Source: DAOUJW01 sp034422115 (GTDB lineage: Bacteria; Chloroflexota; Dehalococcoidia; Lucifugimonadales; UBA2985). Taken from it: DNA of 64,000 bases. A model generated the notes under the pieces. The model was given only the letters and a program-made list of their open reading frames with translations. It did not search any database and had not been told where the DNA came from. Shown here in pieces: positions 35,701 to 43,215 of the stretch. The DNA is taken from positions 62,001 through 126,000 of the forward strand of contig DAOUJW010000022.1 in assembly GCA_034422115.1 (NCBI GenBank), given 5' to 3'. The translations under genes and the position numbers were made by a program. Positions within the stretch are counted from its first letter, which is position 1. Each line of letters opens with the position of its first letter.

Positions 35701-35994
35701 CTAGTTGCCATCGGGCGTGGGCGTCGGGGTCGCCGGGCTGGGCAGTTCTGGGGTAACGCTGGGGTCTACCACCTGGTTGATCACCAGCTCCACCACTCCG
35801 TAGGCCACCATGGCCAGGATGATCCCCGCGAGGGCGGTCATCATGGCGCTCTTGCCGCGCTCCATCTGGTGGGGCGCTCCCGAGGCCGTCAGGTAGAGGT
35901 ACGCGCCGTATATGAAGAAGCCCACCCCCACGGTCCCTACCAGTCCCAGAAGCAATCCCACCAGGTTGGATATCGTCTGTGTCAGCTGTTCCAC
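35701..35994 (-). CDS. pilin-like small membrane protein (VirB2/TrbC type)
   Basis: 97 residues with two hydrophobic spans (ISNLVGLLLGLVGTVGVGFFIYGAYLYL and SAMMTALAGIILAMVAYGVVELVIN in pattern) joined by a short basic loop (GAPHQMERGK), the layout of T4SS pilins. The C-terminal tail is Pro/Thr-rich (PATPTPTP). No N-terminal cleavable signal is obvious. It lies between the TrbL-like gene and the PrgI-fusion gene in the transfer operon. Confidence 0.7.
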   Translation of the reverse strand: MEQLTQTISNLVGLLLGLVGTVGVGFFIYGAYLYLTASGAPHQMERGKSAMMTALAGIILAMVAYGVVELVINQVVDPSVTPELPSPATPTPTPDGN

Positions 35995-36114
35995 TTTCGT
36001 CTCTCCTCTCTCGCTTCACTTGTGATTCCCAGAATGCTGCAGTTATCTCCCACATGCATATTTCACAAAACCGCCCTCAATACACATCCGAGTTGGGAGC
36101 CGGTTCCTCGGTCC

Positions 36115-37089
36115 CTACTCGCCGCCGCTCCTCGGCGTTCCTCCCCCCTGTCCCGACCCCGTCGCCATGCCGGCCATGGAGCGGGCTACGGATGCCGCTG
36201 TCCCCAGTCCCGCTCCGCCCCCCACCGCCGCGGCCGCCATGCCCACGGGACCTCCAGCTGCTCCGCCACCCGCCACCATCCCCAGGGTCCTGGCCGACCG
36301 CATAAGATTCGCGGGCAGTGACATGCCGAAGTAGAGGGTGTGGAGCCACGAGTCGAATGTGCCTGCGTTGCCCAGCATGGATGGAACCCTCGTGGCCATG
36401 TATACGAAGGCGATGGAGAGGAACAGTTTCCAAACCAGGTCCTGTGACGGCTCGAAGGTCGCTATCCCGGCGAACTCCTCCAAGAATCCCAGCCCCAGCG
36501 CCAGGGCGATGAGCTGTATGGCCTGCTGGAACACCGTCGTCATAAAGAGCCTGAGCCAGTGCCTCCCCCATCCCGCCGTGTGGGGCAGTATCCACAACCC
36601 CAGCGCCACGGGGGCCAGGGCTAGCAGGATGTCTATCAGCGCCAGCCTAAGCACCATCTGGACCAGGACGTACAGGACGAAGAATCCGTAGATGAGGTAG
36701 AGCACTGCCACCAGCAGGGCCATTCCAGCGTTGCCGGTCACAACCGCGGTGCTCAGGGTCTCCAGGGTGGACCTCACCAGGTCACCGGGGGTGACTCCCA
36801 GGGATGAGGCAATGAATCCCGATACGGCGTCGGCAATGTCGATGACCAGGGCGCACCACCAGAGGGACGCGGCTGCGGCCACAAGTCCCAGGACCAGCCT
36901 GGGGACCATCTCCCTCCAGCCTGCCTGGGATCTTCCCAGGTGCTCCTGCACCACCAGGTTCAGTCCCATCCACCCCAGGATCACCACCAGGGCGCCGGAT
37001 GCCACGGCCCAGACTGCGGCCCAGGCCTGCATCACGAGGGGATGTCCGTAGGTGAGTCCGGGCGGGGTTCCCGTAATGACGTCGTTCAT
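36115..37089 (-). CDS. TrbL/VirB6-like polytopic membrane protein
   Basis: 324 residues with about six membrane spans; the central helix pair QMVLRLALIDILLALAPVALGLWILPHT is the TrbL/VirB6 hallmark, with AGWGRHWLRLFMTTVFQQAIQLIALALGLGF after it. The C-terminal ~80 residues are Gly/Ala-rich and soluble. VirB6 proteins form part of the inner-membrane channel. It follows the secreted protein gene by 15 nt and precedes the pilin-like gene. Confidence 0.82.
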   Translation of the reverse strand: MNDVITGTPPGLTYGHPLVMQAWAAVWAVASGALVVILGWMGLNLVVQEHLGRSQAGWREMVPRLVLGLVAAAASLWWCALVIDIADAVSGFIASSLGVTPGDLVRSTLETLSTAVVTGNAGMALLVAVLYLIYGFFVLYVLVQMVLRLALIDILLALAPVALGLWILPHTAGWGRHWLRLFMTTVFQQAIQLIALALGLGFLEEFAGIATFEPSQDLVWKLFLSIAFVYMATRVPSMLGNAGTFDSWLHTLYFGMSLPANLMRSARTLGMVAGGGAAGGPVGMAAAAVGGGAGLGTAASVARSMAGMATGSGQGGGTPRSGGE

Positions 37090-37104
37090 GGCTGTGCATA
37101 CCTC

Positions 37105-37731
37105 CTAGCAGTTGTCCGCGTCCTGGCCGGAGGCCCTCTCCACCACTCCGCAGAGGGTCCCGTGTACGCCCTCCACGACCCAACCGGCCAGGGCCCTTGC
37201 CCACCGGCTGGGCTCCAGGGCGGCCAGCACCTTGTCCCAGATGTTGCCGGGCTGATGCACTGGGATGACGGCGTGGAAGGTGTGGACCCCGTCTCCGCTC
37301 GGGTCGGGGACCAGCACGACCAGCAGGAAGGGCCTCTCCGGGTCCAGGAGATCCTGGCCGCTGAAGGGGTACTCCCAGGTGTATTGCCATCCGTCTCGGA
37401 GCTTCCTCTCCCCTCCCTGAACCCGGTAGACGGGGGTGAGCCAGTCGCCGGTGTCGGCGTCCCGGACGCCGTAGTAGAGGGTGTCCAGCTGACGGTCGAA
37501 GACCGGCCTGGCAATGAAGAGGCCGTCGCCCTTGCGCTCGACGAAGCCCTCGTCCCGGTTGACCAGAGCCACCTGGCCAGGGGGAGGTGTCTGCGCCAAG
37601 ACCGCCCCTCCAGCGGATACGGTAGCCAGGACGGTCAGCAGCAAGGCCATTGCCAGCGGGGCCAGCCTTGCCGCGCTCGTCAGCGGCGCTTGGTGGGCGG
37701 GAGCGATATGGGTTGGATTCCGGCGTTCCAT
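37105..37731 (-). CDS. secreted protein of unknown function, first gene of the transfer operon
   Basis: 208 residues with an N-terminal signal peptide (LAPLAMALLLTVLATVSAGGAVLA, cleavage after an AxA-like site) and a beta-rich remainder: YYGVRDADTGDWLTPVYRV, WQYTWEYPFSGQDLLDPERPF. Two Cys near the C-terminus. I recognise no family. As the promoter-proximal gene of the T4SS operon it may be a surface or periplasm-equivalent component of the channel. The start has a GGAG about 8 nt upstream. Confidence 0.6.
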   Translation of the reverse strand: MERRNPTHIAPAHQAPLTSAARLAPLAMALLLTVLATVSAGGAVLAQTPPPGQVALVNRDEGFVERKGDGLFIARPVFDRQLDTLYYGVRDADTGDWLTPVYRVQGGERKLRDGWQYTWEYPFSGQDLLDPERPFLLVVLVPDPSGDGVHTFHAVIPVHQPGNIWDKVLAALEPSRWARALAGWVVEGVHGTLCGVVERASGQDADNC

Positions 37732-37811
37732 GGCACTCCTTTCCCCTGTCGAGGGAGTTCGGATTTCGGCAGTGGAGTTTGACGGCTGGGAGAAACCGTG
37801 CCTATGGCTTG

Positions 37812-37840
37812 TGAGGGGGGCTGCGCGGAGGCCCCCCTCA
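37812..37840. promoter_or_regulatory. hairpin in the divergent intergenic region
   Basis: A perfect 10-bp stem TGAGGGGGGC (37812-37821) with GCCCCCCTCA (37831-37840) and a 9-nt loop lies in the 351-nt gap (37732-38082) between the divergent transfer and DNA-metabolism operons. Being ~80 nt before the first transfer gene it could act in its leader RNA. No clear -35/-10 pair is evident in this gap, which otherwise holds the first copy of a 20-bp repeat (38038-38057). Confidence 0.5.
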
Positions 37841-38082
37841 GAGGGCGTTCACACCGGACGGTCTTTCATGGTGTCATGGGGCTGTACAGAGAAATGCGCC
37901 GGTGGTGGAGCAGTATGGACGGGTTGTTTCATAGCTGAGTCGCAGGTGGTCGAAGGCTGGGAGTCGCACCGGAGTCATATCCGAGTAAGTAGGCGATTCC
38001 ACAGCGGGTTCATGTCGCGGAGGACAAACCTAGATACGAAAGTGGACAAAACGCCGGTTGGTATGCCGTATGGAGGTGGACA

Positions 38083-38964
38083 GTGTCAGCTAGGAAAGTG
38101 GACAAAACGCCGGCCCGGGGGAGGACGCCCAAGGTGGAGGAGGATCTGGTGGAGGAGAGCAGCCGGGGACTGGAGGGAAAGCGTGACATGACGTTCATGA
38201 CGATGCTGAGGGAGTTGGTCGACGAGCACGGGGGACAGAGGACAGCCGAGCTGCTGGAGGTCAGCTACCGGAGCGTATCAAGGGCGTTCGAGGCCGGACG
38301 GCCAAACCGGAGGCTCAGGGATGCCCTGGCGATGCACCTTCTCATGGGAGGAGGAGCGGCTGCAGCCAGGCAGAGAGAGATTGTCCAGACCCTTCAGCAA
38401 CGCCTGGATGCCCTGGAATCGAAGATGGGAGGAGCGGAGAGCAGAGTCGATGGCCTCGTGGAGACTATTCAGGACGAACTGAGGCAACTGCGTGAGGCCC
38501 TGCAGGAGCAGTCGGAAGCCATCAGCCTCTTGGAGCGGAGAACGAGCCGGCGTGAAGCCGGACGGGGAGCGGAGGCGTCAAGCGCCCCGGAGGTGGGCGT
38601 GCGACCGACGGGGCCGTCTTCAAGGATCTACCGGGAGCTCGTGACGCTGGAGGCTGAGGCAGGCGAGGAGGATGTGTATGGCGAGGCGGCGTCACTGGTG
38701 GTGGAGTGGAGGCTTGTCCGAAAGGAAGTCCTGGCCAGTGGTGGCTTAAGAAGCGCCAAGCAGGCCGTGGAACGCCTGCGGGAGCTGGAGATCGCATTGA
38801 TCGGGGATTTTGGACTCACCCTGCCTCCGGCGCTTCATCCCTGGGACCGGTTTCAGAAAAGGGATGAACTGGAGAGGCGAACCCGTGCCATGGAAGAGAG
38901 TTGTAGAGGGGGGATCGGTGAGCAGGTTATAGGATGGCTGAGGAGAGTCCTCGCCAGTGGATAG
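38083..38964 (+). CDS. HTH and coiled-coil protein of unknown function
   Basis: 293 residues. An HTH-like segment (FMTMLRELVDEHGGQRTAELLEVSYRSVSRAFEAGRPNRRLRDALAMH, residues ~40-90) precedes a clear coiled coil (EIVQTLQQRLDALESKMGGAESRVDGLVETIQDELRQLREALQEQ in pattern) and a helical C-terminal part. No catalytic motif. The GTG start lies behind GGAGG. A 20-bp segment in codons 4-10 repeats one 56 bp upstream (38038-38057), giving the same VDKTP peptide, which hints at a duplicated start region. It opens the plus-strand operon and may be a partition-like or regulatory DNA-binding protein. Confidence 0.6.
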   Translation: MSARKVDKTPARGRTPKVEEDLVEESSRGLEGKRDMTFMTMLRELVDEHGGQRTAELLEVSYRSVSRAFEAGRPNRRLRDALAMHLLMGGGAAAARQREIVQTLQQRLDALESKMGGAESRVDGLVETIQDELRQLREALQEQSEAISLLERRTSRREAGRGAEASSAPEVGVRPTGPSSRIYRELVTLEAEAGEEDVYGEAASLVVEWRLVRKEVLASGGLRSAKQAVERLRELEIALIGDFGLTLPPALHPWDRFQKRDELERRTRAMEESCRGGIGEQVIGWLRRVLASG

Positions 38965-39733
38965 GTTCCCAAGGTGCGTCGGAGCGAGCACACTGGAAGG
39001 CGTTTCGGTGGCCCTGTCGAACTGGAGTCGTACTGTTGTCGCTCTGGAGTAAGGAATCGCCGCCGAACCCTTGCCAGAGGCTTGCGGCCCCGCAATAATT
39101 GACTCCATTGTTAGGCTTTTTCCAGGGATTCCTGCCGAGAAACCTGGAGGGTCCGGTCCCCGACCCGGGACAGGCCGCATTGGATCGAGCGTTGCTCTCC
39201 GAACGGTCTCCCATGAGGGACAGGCGCTTTCGGCTGCGTGATGCGGTGTAGGGGTTGAGCGCTGCTCCCCCGAGTGCCGCCTCGAAAGCCGGGATGTCCC
39301 GTACTCGATACGGGAAAGGTACAGGTCGGAGTGCCAGCCGCGCTTCGACGGGTTCAACATGACTGCGGACGGGCCTTCTGAATCCTGCCCGCAGCTTCAA
39401 CGTGCGCTGGACTGCCCACCTGAAGCAGGCCGGCCGCCTCACGCCACGCAGCTTGCCACGGTCCCTTCGTCTTCACCGAGACTGGGCCGGGCTGCGTCCG
39501 TTTCCCATCGATTCGATCCCCCTTTCCCAGGACTCCCCCACCTGCTGTCAGGCTCTTGATCCTGGGATAGGCGCGCGCGTTTCGCTACCCACTTCATGCC
39601 CGGTCCGGGGATCCGGTATTGGGCGACATATCACTCAACTAGGAGGTGCGACTTTACGAAAGGACGAGAACACACAAGGGGGACAAACGGAACCATCGGA
39701 GGCTACCAAACATAGATTGGCAAGGAGGATACG
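38965..39733 (+). other. structured non-coding interval (possible origin or RNA)
   Basis: A 769-nt stretch with no supportable gene in an otherwise tightly packed operon. It contains several stem-loops: CCCGTA/TACGGG (39298-39314), CTGCGG with CCGCAG plus four further pairs (39363-39394), and CCCAGGA/TCCTGGG (39526-39566). At its 3' end the 15-nt leader CTCAACTAGGAGGTG (39634-39648) recurs at 41376-41390. Candidate roles are oriT, a replication origin or a structured RNA. Open frames on both strands lack ribosome sites. Confidence 0.4.
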
Positions 39734-40192
39734 ATGACCACACTGGCAAAGAGCAACGAGACACTGGCCCGGGAAGACTGCCACGACCGGCGGCTGGAGC
39801 AGCTGGTGGACAGGGTATTGGAGTGCCTGTACATCAGGCAGTCTGGGATTCGGCAGGTGGCGAGGTCTGTTCACGATGCGCGCAAGCGGCGACAGTCCGG
39901 CGACCTTGACGGAGCGCTGAGGGCCATGGCCGAGCTGGATGTGACGGATGCGTCCAGGGGCGAGGTGCGCTGGGCCTACACCGAGTGGCTGGACATAGCC
40001 AGGCGACGCTTCCGAGGCTGCAACGCCCTGCTCTACTCCCAGGGCCCGGGGCGGGCGGCCGTGCTGCTGAGGAGGGGCGACGGGACACTGGAGGTTGCGG
40101 CGACGCTGGGGATGCGCTGGCGCCTGGGAAAGGTACTGTCCCGACGCAGCCTGCGCGGGTTGCGACCCCTGGAGGGCAACCCGTCATGCTAG
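39734..40192 (+). CDS. unknown protein preceding the primase
   Basis: 152 residues. The sequence is helical and charged (LEQLVDRVLECLYIRQSGIRQVARSVHDARKRRQSGDLDGAL, then a central beta part with YSQGPGRAAVLLRRGDGTLEVAA). I do not recognise it. The ATG is preceded by AAGGAGG, and its stop overlaps the start of the primase gene (40186), so translation of the two is coupled. A replication-accessory role is a guess from context. Confidence 0.6.
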   Translation: MTTLAKSNETLAREDCHDRRLEQLVDRVLECLYIRQSGIRQVARSVHDARKRRQSGDLDGALRAMAELDVTDASRGEVRWAYTEWLDIARRRFRGCNALLYSQGPGRAAVLLRRGDGTLEVAATLGMRWRLGKVLSRRSLRGLRPLEGNPSC

Positions 40193-41262
40193 CGGGCGGC
40201 GTCCAGGTGGACCTGGACGAGCTGAAGGCCCGCCACTCCCTGGGGGACGTGGTGGAGGCGGCCGGCGTGCGCCTGAGAGGCGGGGGCAGGGTCCGTCAGG
40301 GCCAGTGTCCCTTTCACGAGGAGACGGAGGGAAGCTTCACCGTGTACGCTGACACGGAGAGGTTCTACTGCTTCGGTTGCGGGGCTTCAGGCGACGTGCT
40401 TGACTTCGTGCAGCGCACCGAGGGGCTGACACTCCCGGAGGCCATACAGCGATTGGGCGGGCGCCCCGCGGCGCTCCCCACGCTCCATGCCCGGCCCGGT
40501 AGGACGGCCCGGCCCCGCCGCACGGCGGGTGCGGCCATGGAAAGGCCGGACTCGGCGCTGCTCACGACGGCGGCGCGGTACTACGCAGGGCAGTTGAAGC
40601 GCAGCCCACCGGCGCTGGAGTACTTGGCATCTAGGGGGGTCTCGAGGGACGCCGCAGCTAGGCTGGGGCTTGGATACGCTCCCGGTCGGGGCATCGGCGA
40701 GGTACTGGAAACCGACGGTTTCGACGAGTCCAGGATAAGGGCGTCGGGGCTGCTCCTGGAAGGTGGAAGCGAGCGTTTCGCCGGCATGGTTGTGGTCCCG
40801 GAGGTCGTGCAGGGCCGGGTAGCTTGGCTCACGGGGCGGGCGGTTGGCCCAGGGAGGTCTCCCAGGTTCCAGGCGCTGCCTGGTTACAAACCCGTCCTGG
40901 GCATCGGAAGACTCCGCCCTTATCCACCCTGGACTGTGCTCACAGAGGGGGTGTTCGACTGGCTAACCCTCGCCGGCTGGGGAATTCCGGGCTGCGCCTC
41001 CCTGGGAACCCAGAGGATGGAACGCATCGCCGACTCCCTGAGGGCCTGCCCCAGGGTGTTCATCGCCCTGGACTCTGATGAGCCCGGCCGGGCTGCGACG
41101 GCCCGGCTGGCAACCCTGCTCGGACGCAGGGCGGCGGTCGTTAAACTGCCCCTAGGCCACGGCGACGTGGCTGACCTGGCCGCCACTCCACGGGGTCGGT
41201 CCCTATTCTTGCGCTCCATTAGGGAGGCTTCCTTAAGCGCACGTCAGGTGGCCTCCCGCTAG
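40186..41262 (+). CDS. DnaG-type DNA primase (CHC2 zinc finger and TOPRIM)
   Basis: 358 residues, shorter than chromosomal DnaG (~600), as in mobile elements. The CHC2 zinc finger is CPFHEETEGSF with FYCFGCGASGDVLDFV (C-x2-H...C-x2-C, residues ~38-62). A central domain (YYAGQLKRSPPALEYLASRGVSRDAAARLGLGYAPG) leads to the TOPRIM part: VLTEGVFDWLTLAGWG with the Glu, and FIALDSDEPGRAATARLA with the D-x-D. It would make RNA primers for replication of the element or for strand synthesis after transfer. No DnaB-binding C-terminal domain is present. Confidence 0.9.
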   Translation: MLAGGVQVDLDELKARHSLGDVVEAAGVRLRGGGRVRQGQCPFHEETEGSFTVYADTERFYCFGCGASGDVLDFVQRTEGLTLPEAIQRLGGRPAALPTLHARPGRTARPRRTAGAAMERPDSALLTTAARYYAGQLKRSPPALEYLASRGVSRDAAARLGLGYAPGRGIGEVLETDGFDESRIRASGLLLEGGSERFAGMVVVPEVVQGRVAWLTGRAVGPGRSPRFQALPGYKPVLGIGRLRPYPPWTVLTEGVFDWLTLAGWGIPGCASLGTQRMERIADSLRACPRVFIALDSDEPGRAATARLATLLGRRAAVVKLPLGHGDVADLAATPRGRSLFLRSIREASLSARQVASR

Positions 41263-41394
41263 CGCCGCTTTCGAATCCGCCCGCCCCGGCGGGACCCCCA
41301 CCAATCCCCGACTACCAGGCGCTCTCGAACCGCCTGGAACCCCCTGGGTTTTCAATCCCTAGACATCTCAACTAGCTCAACTAGGAGGTGAGGT

Positions 41395-41532
41395 ATGCCC
41401 GTAAACCGCCGTTGCCGGCCAGAGCAAGTCCGCGCTGACGGGCAACGCACACGGGCTTTCCGCTTGGCAAGCCCGAATAGCCACCAGATGACAGTCACTA
41501 CAAATAAGAACTATGAAGGAGAGACGACATGA
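41395..41532 (+). CDS. small 45-residue open frame in the rad52 leader
   Basis: A short frame (MPVNRRCRPEQVRADGQRTR at its N-terminus) behind a strong CTAGGAGGTGAGG and ending in a TGA that overlaps the ATG of the Rad52-like gene. The product is basic and resembles nothing I know. It could be a leader peptide that couples translation of the next gene rather than a functional protein. The leader CTCAACTAGGAGGTG is shared with 39634-39648. Confidence 0.35.
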   Translation: MPVNRRCRPEQVRADGQRTRAFRLASPNSHQMTVTTNKNYEGETT

Positions 41533-42302
41533 TGCAGTCAGTTAACGGCAGCGAAGCTCACAAGGAGAATCGGTCCACGGAGATGGAGACCATGTCCGGC
41601 AAGGAGATGTCCCTCTTCTGGGACAGCCTCCCACCCGCGGTGACGGAGACCCTCTCACAGCCCCTGGACCCCGGCCTGGTTTCAGAGCGCAAGGGGCGGG
41701 CGGGCCGCTCCTACTCCTACATCGAGGGCCACTCCGCCATAGACCAGGCCAACAGGATATTCGGGTACGGCGGGTGGGGCTACGAGCTCGTGGGAGAGGT
41801 GGCCCTGAGGGAGGTAGAGAACACGGACAAGAGGACGGGAGAGGTCCAGAGCATCCGGGTCTACTGCGCCAAGGTCAGGGTCAACGTTCCAGGGGCGCTG
41901 CCCAGGACGGACGTGGGTTTCCACGCGGTGGTGGAGGACACCGCCGAGGGCCACGAGACCGCCTACAAGGGGGCCGTGACCGACGGGATGAAGAGGGCTC
42001 TTCGGAGCTTCGGAGACCAGTTCGGCAACTCCCTTTACGGCGACAGCACCGACTCCCCCGCGGCGGGCGCGGGTCAGCCCCGTGCATCGAGGGAGGGCAA
42101 GGCACTGGCGCCCTCCCTCCGCAAGACGATTGTGGACCTCGGGAAGTCCCAGGGCTTCGACGAGAATCAGGTGAGGGTGGCCGTCAAGAGGAAGATGGGC
42201 AAGGACATAGAGAGGCTGTCCGCCGAGGATCTGACGACCCTGCTGGAGGCGGCGGTCGGCAAGATGCAGCAGGCCCCCGGGGAAGCAAGCGAAGCGGCAT
42301 GA
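41529..42302 (+). CDS. Rad52/22-type single-strand annealing protein
   Basis: 257 residues. The N-terminal ~180 match Rad52/22-family recombinases: RAGRSYSYIEGHSAIDQANRIFGYGGWGYEL, then YCAKVRVNV, and the conserved helix AYKGAVTDGMKRALRSFGDQFGNSLYG. The C-terminal part carries a small helical repeat typical of these mobile-element versions (IVDLGKSQGFDENQVRVAVKRKMGKDIERLSAEDL). It would anneal complementary ssDNA in recombination of the element, together with the SSBs and nuclease downstream. ATG follows GGAGAGACGAC; a hairpin terminator follows at 42334. Confidence 0.87.
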   Translation: MMQSVNGSEAHKENRSTEMETMSGKEMSLFWDSLPPAVTETLSQPLDPGLVSERKGRAGRSYSYIEGHSAIDQANRIFGYGGWGYELVGEVALREVENTDKRTGEVQSIRVYCAKVRVNVPGALPRTDVGFHAVVEDTAEGHETAYKGAVTDGMKRALRSFGDQFGNSLYGDSTDSPAAGAGQPRASREGKALAPSLRKTIVDLGKSQGFDENQVRVAVKRKMGKDIERLSAEDLTTLLEAAVGKMQQAPGEASEAA

Positions 42303-42333
42303 CCCTGGCTCAGGAGCCATGCACGCCAGCAGC

Positions 42334-42365
42334 AACGGGGCCGTCCCTAGCCGGACGGCCCCGTT
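42334..42365 (+). terminator. GGGGCC hairpin after rad52-like gene
   Basis: A perfect 13-bp stem AACGGGGCCGTCC/GGACGGCCCCGTT with a 6-nt loop (CTAGCC), 32 nt after the stop codon and followed by CTCGTTC. One of a family of such hairpins between the plus-strand genes. Confidence 0.7.
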
Positions 42366-42409
42366 CTCGTTCAACAGAGCACACACAAACTCAGATTAGG
42401 AGACGACAC

Positions 42410-42694
42410 ATGACAGCAAAGACACAGCCGATGACCGAGCGGGTTGAGGAGGACCTCGCCATCCTCTGGTTCCAGATGGACAGGCTCGGAAACTCCCGCT
42501 TCCAGCAGGAGATCGAGGAGGTCAGCGACCTGTTCCCGGTTCAGGAGGACAGCCCAGAGGGACGGCGGGTATTGGAGAGGGCCCACGACATCTTCCGGCG
42601 CGTGCGCCGGGAGTATCCGGCGGAGGTACTGGGACGCATGGGAATGGAGCCCGTTGGGTGCCCCCACTGCATCCCGCCGGACAGGAGGGAGTGA
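42410..42694 (+). CDS. unknown protein with a C-terminal Cys pair
   Basis: 94 residues: a helical, acidic body (ERVEEDLAILWFQMDRLGNSRFQQEIEEVSDLF, then VLERAHDIFRRVRREYPAEVLG) and the end GCPHCIPPDRRE with a CxxC. Not recognised. AGGAGACGACAC precedes the ATG, a leader form used repeatedly in this operon. The next gene starts 1 nt after it ends. Confidence 0.65.
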   Translation: MTAKTQPMTERVEEDLAILWFQMDRLGNSRFQQEIEEVSDLFPVQEDSPEGRRVLERAHDIFRRVRREYPAEVLGRMGMEPVGCPHCIPPDRRE

Positions 42695-42695
42695 C

Positions 42696-43112
42696 GTGAC
42701 GGAGACTAGGAGCAGGCCCAGGTCCCTTCCGGGGACCACGACCAGGCTGGAAACGGCCCACGGCAGCCTCTACGTCACGGTGTCCGTGGACGAGGAGGGC
42801 CGCCCATTCGAGGTGTTCGGGAGACTGGGCAAGGGGGGCAGCTTCGAGTACGGGGTGACTGAGCTGGCATGCCGGCTCATCTCCCTTCACATGAGGAGGG
42901 GCACCCCCCTGGAGGAGGTCATCCGCCAGTGCGCGGGCATCCAGGAGATGCAGCCCTGGCCTAACGTGATGCCTGACGGGACCACGGCGTGGGTGCTCGG
43001 CTTGGGAGACGGCATAGCCCACGCGCTCAGGAGCATGGCAGGCCAGGGCCAGGTCGGCAGTGGAAGCGATGCGGATGCCGGAGTTGGGGCCAATGCAGAG
43101 ACTGCGGCCTGA
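42696..43112 (+). CDS. stand-alone TSCPD-domain protein
   Basis: 138 residues. The core TRLETAHGSLYVTVSVDEEGRPFEVFGRLGKGG followed by ELACRLISLHMRRGTPLEEVIRQCAGI matches the TSCPD domain, normally the C-terminus of adenosylcobalamin ribonucleotide reductases. No reductase domain is present. Stand-alone copies occur in mobile elements and phages, and the domain's role is unclear (nucleic-acid or enzyme binding has been proposed). GTG start behind AGGAGGGAGTGAC. Low-complexity C-terminal tail. Confidence 0.75.
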   Translation: MTETRSRPRSLPGTTTRLETAHGSLYVTVSVDEEGRPFEVFGRLGKGGSFEYGVTELACRLISLHMRRGTPLEEVIRQCAGIQEMQPWPNVMPDGTTAWVLGLGDGIAHALRSMAGQGQVGSGSDADAGVGANAETAA

Positions 43113-43215
43113 GGACTGAGACGGGCGACCGCAACCAACACAGCGGGGCCGTTCCTTAGCGGCTCCCTCTTATCCGCAGAAACGCACATCGAACATTAAG
43201 CAAGGAGGACAGAAC

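Noticed and set aside
38927..39442. Minus-strand open frames of 170-200 codons in the 39-kb gap
   Set aside because: No ribosome site and composition unlike neighbouring genes; the region looks structured rather than coding.
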